Assembly: GCA_944332635.1 (NCBI GenBank)
Contig: CALVKI010000068.1
Span: forward strand, 1 to 44,128
Length of the DNA stretch: 44,128 nucleotides
Reading direction: 5' to 3'
Source of the DNA: an uncultured Bacilli bacterium
GTDB lineage: Bacteria > Bacillota_I > Bacilli_A > RF39 > UBA660
The position numbers and the translations under genes are program-made. Below are positions 1-9,100 of the stretch, piece after piece (the stretch's first letter is position 1; the number at the start of each line of letters is the position of its first letter). The notes beneath the pieces are model-generated. The model saw nothing but the letters and a program-made list of their open reading frames with translations. It searched no databases and was not told the DNA's origin.

Positions 1-1
1 T

Positions 2-157
2 ACTGATGAAGTTGTTGATTCTAATGATAGCGTTGATATTGATAATGAATTTAGTCCTGAACTTAAATTTGAATTAGATGATTCTAAAACTACTTTTGGT
101 TTTGATTCCTTAACTCTTGGATATGGAGTACGGTTTAATATATTTAGTTGGTTATAA
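2..157 (+). CDS. C-terminal tail of an unidentified protein (5' truncated by window edge)
   Basis: An open frame enters from the window edge and ends at TAA 155-157, giving 51 residues. The first half is rich in Asp, Glu and Ser; the last ten residues (YGVRFNIFSW-L) are more hydrophobic. A U-rich hairpin lies about 30 bases downstream, as expected for the end of a transcription unit, which is the main reason to believe the frame is coding. I do not recognise the family, and no start or domain is visible. Confidence 0.4.
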   Translation, partial: TDEVVDSNDSVDIDNEFSPELKFELDDSKTTFGFDSLTLGYGVRFNIFSWL

Positions 158-189
158 TGTTTAAATTGCTATGAGTTGTATATAAATAG

Positions 190-226
190 AAATCTTTCCA
201 TAATAAAAAAGGAGAGATTTTTATTA
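190..226 (+). terminator. Rho-independent terminator after the truncated first gene
   Basis: A ten-pair stem with one G-U pair (arms 190-199 and 211-220) encloses an A-rich loop and is followed by TTATTAT. It lies just downstream of the stop at 157. Confidence 0.55.
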
Positions 227-341
227 TGCATGAAAATTATAAAAATATGTATATTTTTTAAAAGTATTTTTAATATACTAAATTGTATATTCGGAGTAGA
301 TACATTTTTAAGTTTGAATTAAAAATTAAAGTTTATCAGTT

Positions 342-370
342 AATAAAAAAGAAGCAAGTAAGTTTGCTTC
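342..370 (-). terminator. Terminator of the tmcAL-gmk operon
   Basis: GAAGCAA (351-357) and TTGCTTC (364-370) form a seven-pair stem. On the minus strand the stem is followed by a run of six T, about 60 bases after the gmk stop. A + strand reading would lack the T run. Confidence 0.75.
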
Positions 371-389
371 ATATCTCATGGTTAGACCA

Positions 390-415
390 TTTACACAGAA
401 TTTTTTACACTCTCT
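390..415. other. Possible insertion-sequence end remnant (IS256-like)
   Basis: TTTACACAGAA followed by TTTTTTACACTCTC resembles the terminal sequence that follows many IS256-family transposase genes. No transposase or second end is next to it. A partial echo, TCTGTGTAAA, occurs near 42932-42941. The likeness is from memory and may be chance. Confidence 0.22.
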
Positions 416-432
416 AGTATTTATATGTTATT

Positions 433-1119
433 TTAATCAATTTTTTTGGAGATATTTTCATTAGTAAATTCTTTTTCTTCTTCCATTAATAATTCATGAA
501 TTTCTTCTTCTTTTGTATCTACAAATACTTCTTCTATTCTATCAACTCGACATTTTTCGGCTTTAATAATAGCATCTACTTTATCAATAGCTTCTTCTAA
601 AATGTCGTTTACTACAACATAATTGTATTTTGTTACTTCATTTATTTCTTTGTATGCAGTATGAAAACGTTCTAATATTTTTTCTTTAGAATCTGTTCCA
701 CGTTTTTTTAATCTTTTTACCATTGTTTTTAAAGATGGTGGAAGAATAAATATAAAGATGGCTTCTGGAAGCATTTTTTTAATGTTTGCGGCTCCTTCAA
801 TTTCAATTTCTAGAATTACATCTATTCCTTGTTCTAATTTTTGTTTAATTGTTCCTTTTGGAGTTCCATAATAATTTCCTACATAGTTAGTGTATTCGAG
901 GAAAAATCCTTGGTTTATTAATTTTTCAAATTCTTCTTTCGTTACAAAATTATAGGTAATTCCTGGAATATCATTTTCTCTTATTTTTCTACTAGTTGTT
1001 GAAACAGATAGCCACATATTTTTATTCTTTTTTAATAATCCATTAATTACGCTTCCTTTCCCACACCCACTTGGTGCAGATATTACAATTAATTGACCAC
1101 TTTTTTTCTCTTTAATCAT
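433..1119 (-). CDS. gmk: Guanylate kinase
   Basis: Guanylate kinase phosphorylates GMP to GDP with ATP in the cytoplasm. The P-loop APSGCGKGS is at residues 15-23. The GMP-binding segment follows (STTSRKIRENDIPG from about residue 39, then a Tyr-rich stretch including YYGTPK). The start chosen is ATG at 1119, preceded on the minus strand by an AAGGAAAAGG ribosome site; an upstream in-frame start would read through most of the end of tmcAL. The reading frame overlaps the tmcAL stop by eight bases (ATGATTAA), so the two are co-transcribed and probably translationally coupled. The protein is 228 residues, about 20 longer than usual; the excess is a Glu-rich C-terminal tail from about residue 200. 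Identification is firm; the role of the tail is unknown. Confidence 0.96.
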   Translation of the reverse strand: MIKEKKSGQLIVISAPSGCGKGSVINGLLKKNKNMWLSVSTTSRKIRENDIPGITYNFVTKEEFEKLINQGFFLEYTNYVGNYYGTPKGTIKQKLEQGIDVILEIEIEGAANIKKMLPEAIFIFILPPSLKTMVKRLKKRGTDSKEKILERFHTAYKEINEVTKYNYVVVNDILEEAIDKVDAIIKAEKCRVDRIEEVFVDTKEEEIHELLMEEEKEFTNENISKKID

Positions 1120-2278
1120 TTTCCTTTTCCTTTCTATATAGGTTGTATTGATATTCTTTTTTATATTCACTTTCACTATTTATATATGGTAAAACATAAA
1201 TTTTTGTGGTATTTAATTCAAGTTCTAACATTCTGTTTTTTTCTTTGGATATTTTACTTATTATTGGTAATTCTATTTCTTTTTTATGTATATTTAGATA
1301 AGATTTGCCTTTATCATTAAAAGATAGTAAGCGAATATATTCCAAATTTTTATTTTCTTTTGCTTGTGATTTTGTATAATTACATAATATTTGAAGTAGT
1401 GCACGTGATATTTTACTATATGTTTGATGTTTAAATTTTACTTTTTGTATTAGTTCTTCATATGAAGTAGAATGTAATATTTCTTTTTTTAATCTTATTG
1501 CAAGATCTTTATCTACTAAGTGGTATTGGTCTAAATTGCTTTCTGTAATAATTTTATATTTTAAGAAACTAAAATAATCATCTTTTTTATGAATTGTTTC
1601 TTTTGATAATAATTGGTATGTTTTTTGTGGGATCGTTGTTTTTATTTTTTCTAGATTATTTATATTTTCCCGAATAGATGTTGCACTACTAATTGATCCG
1701 TTTATTTTTTTACTATTATAGTTGTTGTTAGTTCTTTTTATAGATTCTGGCTTGATTTTGTAGCCGTATTTTAAAATGGTTTTTATATATGTAATTCCTA
1801 GGATATCATTTGGGGTATCTATTATTTTACCAGTTAAATCTTTTAGTGTAAGTGATAGAGCAGTGGGATAATTATAGCCAAATTTAGAATATATTTTTAC
1901 TAATTTATCAAAATTTTCATTTTCTAGTTGTGCTTTTGCAATGTCTGCAATGTCATTAATATTATTAGATTCACTGCCAAAAATTAATTTTTCTACTTTT
2001 AGTTTTTCTAGAAGTGTAATACCAGCGTAACTGAAATAGTCAGCACTTTGAGTAGCAAAATGATAAGGGATTTCTACTACTAAATCTGCTCCTTCATTAA
2101 TGGCAATTTTTGCTCGATTCCATTTATCAATGATTGCAGGTTCTCCTCGTTGAGTAAAATTTCCACTCATTGCAATAATGATTGTATCATTAGGGTATTT
2201 CTTTTTTATTTGTTGAATTTGATATAAATGTCCGTTATGAAAAGGATTATATTCTGCGATGATTCCAACACTTGCCAT
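1112..2278 (-). CDS. tmcAL: tRNA(Met) cytidine acetate ligase (YlbM/TmcAL)
   Basis: TmcAL uses ATP and acetate to form N4-acetylcytidine at the wobble position of elongator tRNA-Met. The nucleotidyltransferase fold is clear at the N-terminus: GIIAEYNPFHNGH with the HxGH signature at residues 14-17, then SGNFTQRGEPA at about 38-48, both diagnostic of YlbM. Length (388 residues) is normal. The start is ATG 2278 with ribosome site GAGGG on the minus strand and a TATAAT -10 box (minus strand, 2298-2303) just upstream. It is first in a two-gene operon with gmk. Strong family match; no unusual features. Confidence 0.95.
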   Translation of the reverse strand: MASVGIIAEYNPFHNGHLYQIQQIKKKYPNDTIIIAMSGNFTQRGEPAIIDKWNRAKIAINEGADLVVEIPYHFATQSADYFSYAGITLLEKLKVEKLIFGSESNNINDIADIAKAQLENENFDKLVKIYSKFGYNYPTALSLTLKDLTGKIIDTPNDILGITYIKTILKYGYKIKPESIKRTNNNYNSKKINGSISSATSIRENINNLEKIKTTIPQKTYQLLSKETIHKKDDYFSFLKYKIITESNLDQYHLVDKDLAIRLKKEILHSTSYEELIQKVKFKHQTYSKISRALLQILCNYTKSQAKENKNLEYIRLLSFNDKGKSYLNIHKKEIELPIISKISKEKNRMLELELNTTKIYVLPYINSESEYKKEYQYNLYRKEKEND

Positions 2279-2470
2279 TATATCCCTCTTTTCTTGTATT
2301 ATAGTTTAACATGTTTTTATATAAAAGACAATGTTTATCTTGTAATGTGATATATTATACAATTGAAAGAAGAAAACTTATAAAATTAATAGGATTCTTA
2401 TGATGTTATATTTTCATGTTGATTATGATTTTAAAGCATCAAATATATTAGTAAAAAATAATTAACTTTA

Positions 2471-2499
2471 TTTACTTATTTATTGGAATGAGGTATAAT
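2471..2499 (+). promoter_or_regulatory. Sigma-A-type promoter of murG
   Basis: TTTACT (2471-2476) and TATAAT (2494-2499) are separated by 17 bases, giving a leader of about 60 bases before murG. It sits in the divergent gap between tmcAL and murG. Confidence 0.55.
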
Positions 2500-2567
2500 T
2501 TTCTTATCATTTAGGGATATATTTTAATAGTTTTGAATAAAATTTAATAAATTGGGATGTGATGAGG

Positions 2568-3647
2568 ATGAGAGTAATTGTAGCAGCAGGTGGTACTGGA
2601 GGACATATCTATCCTGCATTAGCGATTATAGAGAAGATAAAAAAAGAGGATAAAAATAGTGAAGTTTTATATGTAGGTACTACTAATCGGATGGAAAAAG
2701 ATATTGTACCAGCACGTGGCATTGCTTTTGTTGGCGTTTCTGTTGAGGGATTGAATAGAAAGAATATTTTTTCTAATTTTTCTGTTTTTAGTAAATTTTG
2801 TAAGGCAATAAAAAAATCAAAACAAATTATTGAGGAGTTTAAGCCAGATATTGTTATTGGTGTTGGTGGTTATATTACTGCTCCAGTATTGTATGCAGCA
2901 CATAAAATGCATATTAAAACTATGATACATGAGCAGAATTCAATACCAGGTCTTTCTAATAAATTTTTATCTCGTTTTGTTGATATTATTTGTGTGTCTT
3001 TACCAGGTAGTTTAAGATATTTTCCTAAGAAAAAAACGGTTTATACTGGAAATCCTAGAAGTGAGGAAATCTTATCAATCAAAAAATTGTCTAAAACTAA
3101 ATTTGGTTTTTCTCTTTCTAAAAAGCTAGTTTTAGTTGTTATGGGATCTTTGGGTTCTATTACTATGACAGAAAAATTAAAGAAAACTATTGGTTTTTTT
3201 GAAAATAAAAGTTATCAAGTTTTAGTTATTACTGGTCAAGCATATTTTGATGGTTATAAAGATGTTAAAATTCCTAAGAATGTAGTGTTACTTCCTTTTA
3301 CAGAAGAGTTAATTCAAATTATGAAGGATACTGATTTGATAGTTTCTCGTGCTGGAGCTTCTACTATTTCTGAGATTACAGGAATTGGTCTTCCTTCCAT
3401 TTTGATTCCTTCGCCTTATGTAACTCACAATCATCAATATATGAATGCAAAAGAATTAGAAGATGCTGGTGCTTGTCAAATTTTAGAAGAAAAGGATTTT
3501 GAACCGGAAGTACTGTTAAAAAAAATAGATAACATTTTATCTAATAAAGAGGTATATTTTTCAATGAAAAAGGCAAGTGAATCTTTTGGTGTAAAAGGCT
3601 CACTTACAAAGATATACCAAGAGATAACGAAGTTAGTTGGTGAATAA
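2568..3647 (+). CDS. murG: UDP-GlcNAc--lipid I N-acetylglucosaminyltransferase MurG
   Basis: MurG adds GlcNAc to lipid I to make lipid II on the inner face of the membrane. The protein starts MRVIVAAGGTGGHIYPALAI, with the acceptor-side glycine loop GGTGGH at residues 8-13. The C-terminal donor half has VSRAGASTISEITGIGLPS and a THNHQ segment, which bind UDP-GlcNAc. I place the start at ATG 2568 because the family begins immediately before the glycine loop and GTGATGAGG lies upstream; GTG 2559 and ATG 2562 are alternatives. Length is 359 residues, normal. The stop is one base from the murB ATG. It is the first gene of the murG-murB-ftsQ run. Confidence 0.96.
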   Translation: MRVIVAAGGTGGHIYPALAIIEKIKKEDKNSEVLYVGTTNRMEKDIVPARGIAFVGVSVEGLNRKNIFSNFSVFSKFCKAIKKSKQIIEEFKPDIVIGVGGYITAPVLYAAHKMHIKTMIHEQNSIPGLSNKFLSRFVDIICVSLPGSLRYFPKKKTVYTGNPRSEEILSIKKLSKTKFGFSLSKKLVLVVMGSLGSITMTEKLKKTIGFFENKSYQVLVITGQAYFDGYKDVKIPKNVVLLPFTEELIQIMKDTDLIVSRAGASTISEITGIGLPSILIPSPYVTHNHQYMNAKELEDAGACQILEEKDFEPEVLLKKIDNILSNKEVYFSMKKASESFGVKGSLTKIYQEITKLVGE

Positions 3648-3648
3648 A

Positions 3649-4557
3649 ATGAAACAGGTTATTGAACAATTGGAAAAATTGAATATAGGAAAAGTAGAAC
3701 GTGAAGTATCGCTTGATAGGTATACTACTTATCGAGTTGGTGGGATTGCATCTGCTATGGTTTATCCTAAAAATATTGAAAGTTTAAAAAAAACATTGCA
3801 AGTATTAAAGGATAATAATATTCGGTTTAAAGTCATTGGTTTTGGTTCTAACTTGTTATTTAGCAGCAAGCGATACGAAGGAGTTATCATTCGATTAGAT
3901 GAATTCAATGAACTAGAATTTCTTAATCCTTCTAAATTAAGAGTTGGTGCAGGTTATTCTTTAGTAAAACTTTCTATGCAAGTGGCTAAACGTGGTCTTG
4001 CTGGTTTAGAGTTTGCTAGTGGTATCCCTGGAACTGTTGGTGGCGCTGTATTTATGAATGCTGGTGCATATAAAAGTGATATGGGATATGTTGTGCAGGA
4101 TGTTACTGTTTTGACACCTGATCTTAGAGTGATTAAGCTTGAGAATAAGGAAATGAATTTTCATTACAGAACATCTTTTTTGAAGACTCATCCTGATTAT
4201 ATTTGTTTAGAGGTGATTTTACGTTTAGATAAAGGTGATAAGTCAGCGATTGATGAAGTTATTAAGGATAGACGTAAGAGAAGAATAGAGTCTCAACCCT
4301 TGAATTATCCATCTGCGGGTTCTGTTTTTCGTAATCCAGAAGGAATGTCTGCATGGAAATTAATTAATGATGCAGGGCTTAAAGGTTATTCTATTGGTGG
4401 TGCTAAAGTCAGTGAAAAGCATGCCAACTTTATTATTAATTATAATCATGCTACAGGTGAAGATATTAAAAATTTAATTGAGTATGTACAAAAAAAGGTT
4501 TATGAGGAATGTCAGGTTGAATTAAAAGCAGAACAGGAATTTGTTAATTGGGAGTAA
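3649..4557 (+). CDS. murB: UDP-N-acetylenolpyruvoylglucosamine reductase MurB
   Basis: MurB is an FAD enzyme that reduces UDP-GlcNAc-enolpyruvate to UDP-MurNAc with NADPH. FAD-binding motifs are visible: TTYRVGG at 26-32, GFGSN at 64-68 and GIPGTVGGAVFMNAGAY in the middle. The catalytic Ser lies in the AGSVFRNP segment (about residue 225) and the late Glu near the C-terminus (ELKAEQEF). The compact 302-residue form is the type II enzyme typical of Bacilli. ATG 3649 is chosen because GGTGA of the murG tail serves as the ribosome site; an upstream TTG in frame is less likely. The stop overlaps the ftsQ start (TAATG). Confidence 0.96.
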   Translation: MKQVIEQLEKLNIGKVEREVSLDRYTTYRVGGIASAMVYPKNIESLKKTLQVLKDNNIRFKVIGFGSNLLFSSKRYEGVIIRLDEFNELEFLNPSKLRVGAGYSLVKLSMQVAKRGLAGLEFASGIPGTVGGAVFMNAGAYKSDMGYVVQDVTVLTPDLRVIKLENKEMNFHYRTSFLKTHPDYICLEVILRLDKGDKSAIDEVIKDRRKRRIESQPLNYPSAGSVFRNPEGMSAWKLINDAGLKGYSIGGAKVSEKHANFIINYNHATGEDIKNLIEYVQKKVYEECQVELKAEQEFVNWE

Positions 4558-5252
4558 TGTATGTGGCTAGAAAAATAGTAAAAAAAAGGAAAATTAAATT
4601 GTTACCGTGCTTTATAGTTCTTTTAGTATTAGGAGGACTATCTTTTGTTGTGTATTTTTTCTTAAAATTACCAATTAAAAATTTAATTGTTGAAGGTACT
4701 GTTTATTTGAGTGATGATTATATTTTGGAAGTTGCTGATGTAGATCAATACCCTAGTTTTTGGCTTTCTTCTACAAAAAAAATGAAAAAAAATTTGGAAT
4801 CTTCTCCATATATTTCTGAGGTTGATATAAAAAGGGAATTTTTTCATGTTTTAGTGTTTTCTGTTACAGAAAATGAGCCACTTTTTATTAATAATATTAA
4901 TCAAACAGTTGTTTTTTCAGATGAAGAAGAGGTGAATGTTTTTAATCAAATTGATTTATTTCGGATTCCAAGACTTATTAATTATGTTCCTGATAATAAA
5001 TATAAATCTTTTATAAAGGGAATGACTAATATTAAAAAAGATATTTTGGGTAAAATTTCTGACATTGAATATCAACCCAATGATTATGATAAAGATCGTT
5101 TCTTATTATATATGGATGATGGAAATATGGTTTATTTAACTTTAACTAAATTTAATATGATTAATTATTATAATGATGTTTTAAGTCAATTAGAAAATAA
5201 AAAAGGAATTCTTTATTTAGATAATGGGAATCACTTTCAAATTATGGAATAA
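4557..5252 (+). CDS. ftsQ: Division protein FtsQ/DivIB
   Basis: FtsQ/DivIB is a single-pass divisome scaffold that joins FtsL and FtsB at the septum. Residues 1-14 are very basic, 15-38 form one transmembrane helix, and about 43-112 form a POTRA domain (LPIKNLIVEGTVYLSDDYI, then the SPYISEVDIKREF segment). The protein is 231 residues, shorter than B. subtilis DivIB, with a reduced C-terminal tail. ATG 4557 shares one base with the murB stop; GTG 4563 is a possible alternative. The gene order murB-ftsQ agrees with the assignment. Confidence 0.88.
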   Translation: MYVARKIVKKRKIKLLPCFIVLLVLGGLSFVVYFFLKLPIKNLIVEGTVYLSDDYILEVADVDQYPSFWLSSTKKMKKNLESSPYISEVDIKREFFHVLVFSVTENEPLFINNINQTVVFSDEEEVNVFNQIDLFRIPRLINYVPDNKYKSFIKGMTNIKKDILGKISDIEYQPNDYDKDRFLLYMDDGNMVYLTLTKFNMINYYNDVLSQLENKKGILYLDNGNHFQIME

Positions 5253-5336
5253 ATCGAAATTAAATTATAAAAGGTTAGTGTTGAAATTTATATAGAAATA
5301 AATTGCTTTTGGAGAATAAAAAAAAGAGGGACTGTT

Positions 5337-6653
5337 ATGAAGAATATTAAATATGTTTTAATTTTTATTATTGTGTTGTTTTTTAATTTAGTATGTAGTC
5401 CTGTTAATGTAGATGAAATATGGAATTATGGTTTTAGTGTAAATTTGTATCATGGTTTAGTTCCATATTTAGATTTTAATATGGTACTCACTCCTTTTTA
5501 TCCATTTTTTATGTCTTTATTTTTTTATCTTTTTGGTTCTAGTATGTTAGTGTTTCATGTTGTTAATGCTATTGTTGTAACATTTTGTTTTATTTTGTTG
5601 AATAGGATGTATCATGAAAAAAGTTTTCTTTTCTTTTTATTTTTCTTTTTTCCAGTAAATTTTTCTTTTCCTAATTATAATTTCTTTTTGTTTGTTTTAT
5701 TAGTTATTGTTATTTATATAGAAGAGAATTTTGTTTCAAAATATTTTTGGTCTCATTATTTAGTTGGTTTTTTATTAGGTCTTTTGATACTTACTAAACA
5801 AACTGTTGGATTTTGTTTGCTATTTCCTAGTCTTTACTATATAAAAGAAAAGAAAGTCCTAAGGCAAAGATTTTTTGGCTTTTTGATACCTGTTTTGATT
5901 TTTATTATTTATTTATTACTTACAGGAAGTTTTTATTCCTTTATTAACTTATGTGTTTTAGGACTTTTTGAATTTTCTGGAAATCATAAATTAGATTTTA
6001 TTCTTGCTATAGCAACTATACTGATGTTTGTTGGTACTATTTATTTTATAAAGAAAGATAAACATGATATAGTTGGTTATTATGCTTTATGTTTTTATAG
6101 TTTAGTTATTCCAATTGTTGATGTTTACCATTTTTTTATTTCTTTTTTAGCCTTTTTATTAGTAGTTTGTAAGAACATAAAAAAACAATATGTTTATTAT
6201 GCACCATTTAGTATTATTTGTGTTTTGTTTTTAGCATTCTTGAATGCTTATAATAATAATTTTTCATTTTCTAATTATCCTAATGATATTAACCATTTTG
6301 AATATCGTTATATTAACCCTTCCAATTATAAGTTTACGAAACGTGTCTTAAATTATATGAATAAAAACAAAGATAAAGAAATAATATTTATTAATTCCGA
6401 TGCATATTATTTTAAATTAATTTTAGAGATGGATATTTCTTATTTGGATTTAATTAATCTTGGTAATTTAGGATATCGTGGTAGTGATTATTTGTTAGAT
6501 ACTATAAAAAAATCTAAAGGTTCTTTATTTTTGGTTAATCCACATGAATATGGTGGGTGCCGACAAACAGATCAAGTGGTAATTAAGTATATTTTAACAG
6601 AGGGAAAGAAAATTAAGAGTTTAGGATTGTATGATGTATATATCTTAGACTAA
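5337..6653 (+). CDS. Multi-pass membrane protein, probable GT-C-type glycosyltransferase
   Basis: The first two thirds are about ten hydrophobic segments very rich in Phe and Leu. The first extracellular loop carries VDEIWNYGFSVNLYHG then PYLDFNMVLTPFYP; the Asp26-Glu27 pair right after helix 1 is the layout of GT-C enzymes (PMT/ArnT/GT39 type), which take sugars from polyprenyl-phosphate carriers. LLILTKQTVG after a middle helix is also found in that group. The last 110 residues are soluble and would lie outside the cell. The acceptor cannot be told. It follows ftsQ by 84 bases with its own ribosome site (AGAGGG) and precedes ftsA, a place where a glycosyltransferase is not usual. Fold assignment moderate; substrate unknown. 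Confidence 0.6.
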   Translation: MKNIKYVLIFIIVLFFNLVCSPVNVDEIWNYGFSVNLYHGLVPYLDFNMVLTPFYPFFMSLFFYLFGSSMLVFHVVNAIVVTFCFILLNRMYHEKSFLFFLFFFFPVNFSFPNYNFFLFVLLVIVIYIEENFVSKYFWSHYLVGFLLGLLILTKQTVGFCLLFPSLYYIKEKKVLRQRFFGFLIPVLIFIIYLLLTGSFYSFINLCVLGLFEFSGNHKLDFILAIATILMFVGTIYFIKKDKHDIVGYYALCFYSLVIPIVDVYHFFISFLAFLLVVCKNIKKQYVYYAPFSIICVLFLAFLNAYNNNFSFSNYPNDINHFEYRYINPSNYKFTKRVLNYMNKNKDKEIIFINSDAYYFKLILEMDISYLDLINLGNLGYRGSDYLLDTIKKSKGSLFLVNPHEYGGCRQTDQVVIKYILTEGKKIKSLGLYDVYILD

Positions 6654-6683
6654 AAAACTCTTTTCCTTTTTTTTCTTTTATAG

Positions 6684-6689
6684 TATAAT
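6684..6689 (+). promoter_or_regulatory. Candidate -10 box for ftsA-ftsZ
   Basis: TAGTATAAT lies in the short gap before ftsA. The upstream 17 bases are pyrimidine-rich and give no good -35 box. Confidence 0.4.
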
Positions 6690-6714
6690 TGTTTTTAAGA
6701 TGGGAGATGCTTAC

Positions 6715-7944
6715 ATGAGTCAAGTTTATACGGGTATTGAATTAGGTACAGATAGTATTAAAATTGTTGTATTAGAAAAACATCGAGGTCAATTTCATGT
6801 ATTAGCGTCTGTTCATAGTCCTAGTGATGGCATTTCTAAAGGACAGGTTATTGATATAAAAAAGTGTGTTTGTAGTGTTAGAGTTGCTTTGAAAAAAGTC
6901 AATGATATGTTAGGAATTAAGATTATAAAGGTTATTGCAGTAGTTTCGCCATGTGGATGTTCTTTTAATATTGCTCCTGGGTCTGTTGAAGTCTTAGATA
7001 ATATTAGTGGAGAAGATGTGAATAGAGTTATTAAGGATTCTTTGGTTGGCAGAGTGGGTGAAGAGGAAGAATTAGTTACTGCTATTCCAATAAGTTTTAC
7101 TGTAGATGAACAAGAAAATATTAAAGACCCTAAGGGAATGCGAGCTAATTTTTTGGAAACCAAATTGGTTATTGCCACTGTTCCTAAAGAACCATTATAT
7201 AGGATTTTAGAAGTTTTAAAACTTAGTGGTTTAGAAACTGTTGATATAACTTTTACTTCCACAGGAGATTATTATACGGTTCGTAATGAACATTTACAAA
7301 GAAAAGTTGGGGCTATTATTAATATTGGAGAAGAGTCAACTAATATTTCAGTTTTTAATAAAGGTATTCAAATTAAAAATGCAATTATTCCTATTGGTAG
7401 TCATAATGTTGATCGGGATATTACCTATATTTTTAAGATTAAAGAGGAAGATTCTAGAAAGTTAAAAGAACAATTTGCAGTTAGTATGCAGACATATGCT
7501 GATAATAATGATAAGGTAATAATTTCCATTGGGGATGAGAAAAAAGAGATTTCTCAAGTTGGAATTTCTAAAGTTGTAGAAGCAAGATTAGAAGAAATTT
7601 TAAATTTAGCTAAAAAAGAAATAAAAAACTTAACAAATAGGGAAATACGTTATATAATAGTAACAGGTGGCCTTAGTGAGTTAGCTGGATTTCAGTATTT
7701 AGTAGAATCTGTTTTTGGTGTTTCTGCTAAGGTATGTAATATTAGTACGATGGGACTAAGACACAATCGGTATAGTAGTGTTTTTGGTGCGGTACGGTAT
7801 TTTGATGATAAGATGTCTTTACGGGGAAAGGATGTCAGTATGATATCAGAAAGTGATGTTCAAATGTTGATGTCTCCTGATGATAAGACGGTAAATAGTG
7901 ATAATATTATTAGCAAAGTGTTTGGACATTTTTTTGATAACTAA
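6715..7944 (+). CDS. ftsA: Cell division protein FtsA
   Basis: FtsA is the actin-like protein that ties FtsZ to the membrane and recruits the divisome. The N-terminus YTGIELGTDSIKIVVLE is the phosphate-1 loop; SHS2/1C domain follows (DGISKGQVIDI); GAIINIGEESTNISVF is phosphate 2; IIVTGGLSELAG is the adenosine motif; and the C-terminal ISKVFGHFFDN is a short amphipathic membrane-targeting helix. ATG 6715 is chosen because GGGAG at 6702-6706 is at proper distance, whereas the in-frame ATG 6700 overlaps that site. Protein length is 409 residues. It is 12 bases from ftsZ, so co-transcribed. Confidence 0.94.
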   Translation: MSQVYTGIELGTDSIKIVVLEKHRGQFHVLASVHSPSDGISKGQVIDIKKCVCSVRVALKKVNDMLGIKIIKVIAVVSPCGCSFNIAPGSVEVLDNISGEDVNRVIKDSLVGRVGEEEELVTAIPISFTVDEQENIKDPKGMRANFLETKLVIATVPKEPLYRILEVLKLSGLETVDITFTSTGDYYTVRNEHLQRKVGAIINIGEESTNISVFNKGIQIKNAIIPIGSHNVDRDITYIFKIKEEDSRKLKEQFAVSMQTYADNNDKVIISIGDEKKEISQVGISKVVEARLEEILNLAKKEIKNLTNREIRYIIVTGGLSELAGFQYLVESVFGVSAKVCNISTMGLRHNRYSSVFGAVRYFDDKMSLRGKDVSMISESDVQMLMSPDDKTVNSDNIISKVFGHFFDN

Positions 7945-7956
7945 GGAGGACTAGGT

Positions 7957-9072
7957 ATGATAGGTGGATTAGAATTAGATCAGTTAGCTAAAATCAAGGT
8001 TATTGGTTTAGGTGGCGGTGGTGGAAACGCTGTTAATAGAATGGTAGAGTCAGGAGTAAAAGGTGTTGAGTTTATTGCTGCTAATACCGATTTACAAGTA
8101 TTAAATTCTTCTAAGGCTGATGTTAAAATTCAAATAGGTGCATCTTTAACAGATGGGCTTGGTGCAGGGGCAAAACCTGAAGTTGGTAAAGAAGCGGCTT
8201 TAGAATCTAAAAAGGAAATTGAAGATGCTTTAGCTGGAGCTGATATGGTATTTATTACTTGTGGAATGGGTGGAGGTACTGGTACAGGTGCTGCTCCAAT
8301 TGTAGCTGAAATTGCACAAGGATTGGGTGCTTTGACTGTTGCTATTGTAACAAAGCCATTCTCATTTGAAGGGAAAAGAAGAATGGATAACGCATTAAAG
8401 GGAATTGATGAGTTAAAGAAACATGTTGATACTTTAATTGTTATTCCAAATGATAGATTAAGAGAAATTATTGATAAGACAACTCCAATGTTAGAAGCAT
8501 TTAAGGAAGTTGATAATGTGCTTCGTCGAGGTGTTCAATCTATTTCAGATTTGATTGCTGTTGTAGGTCTTGTTAATTTGGATTTTGCTGATGTTAAAGC
8601 TGTAATGGAGAAGAGTGGACATGCTATTATTGGTATCGGTATTGGTATGGGTGAAGATAGAGCAATTGAAGCTGCTAAACAAGCTGTTTCCTCTCCTCTT
8701 CTTGAAACGCCAATTACTGGAGCAACTGATGCTATTATTAATATTACAGGTGGTGTTAATTTAACATTATTTGAAGCAGAACAAGCAGCGGAAGTTGTTC
8801 GTAATGCTGCTAATACTGATATTAATACTATTTTTGGTTCAGTTATTAATGAGAATTTATCTGATGAAGTTATTGTTACTGTAATAGCTACTGGTTTTGA
8901 TAAAAAAATATCACAAACTGAAGTAAAAGAACCGGTGTTTAGTAATGTTGCACCAACAAGAAGGAGTTCAAGTATTAATGAAAAAGCACCGGAAATGTTA
9001 GATTCTAATGATTCTATTAATGATGATGGTGATTTTGATTTGCCTCCATTTTTGAGAGATAGAAATTATTAA
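7957..9072 (+). CDS. ftsZ: Cell division GTPase FtsZ
   Basis: FtsZ is the tubulin-like GTPase that forms the division ring. Residues 18-24 include [10 protein letters not shown], the tubulin signature [10 protein letters not shown] lies near residue 110, and the T7 loop NLDFADVK near 207 supplies catalytic Asp residues to the next subunit. After a short linker of about 50 residues the protein ends in DLPPFLRDR, the conserved peptide that binds FtsA and other partners. The start has a strong AAGGAGG site. The 371-residue length is typical. A terminator follows immediately, so ftsZ ends the unit. Confidence 0.98.
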   Translation: MIGGLELDQLAKIKVIGLGGGGGNAVNRMVESGVKGVEFIAANTDLQVLNSSKADVKIQIGASLTDGLGAGAKPEVGKEAALESKKEIEDALAGADMVFITCGMGGGTGTGAAPIVAEIAQGLGALTVAIVTKPFSFEGKRRMDNALKGIDELKKHVDTLIVIPNDRLREIIDKTTPMLEAFKEVDNVLRRGVQSISDLIAVVGLVNLDFADVKAVMEKSGHAIIGIGIGMGEDRAIEAAKQAVSSPLLETPITGATDAIINITGGVNLTLFEAEQAAEVVRNAANTDINTIFGSVINENLSDEVIVTVIATGFDKKISQTEVKEPVFSNVAPTRRSSSINEKAPEMLDSNDSINDDGDFDLPPFLRDRNY

Positions 9073-9100
9073 AAGAGCGAAGTTATAGTCGCTCTTTTTT
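9072..9100 (+). terminator. Terminator after ftsZ
   Basis: AAGAGCGA and TCGCTCTT form an eight-pair GC-containing stem with an eight-base loop, followed by a T run. It starts at the last base of the ftsZ stop. Confidence 0.92.

Noticed and set aside
1093-1320. 75-codon Phe/Leu-rich + strand frame across the gmk-tmcAL junction
   Set aside because: Antisense shadow of two well-supported genes.
6813-7262. 149-codon minus-strand frame opposite ftsA
   Set aside because: Lies wholly inside ftsA, with no ribosome site; a shadow of a real gene.
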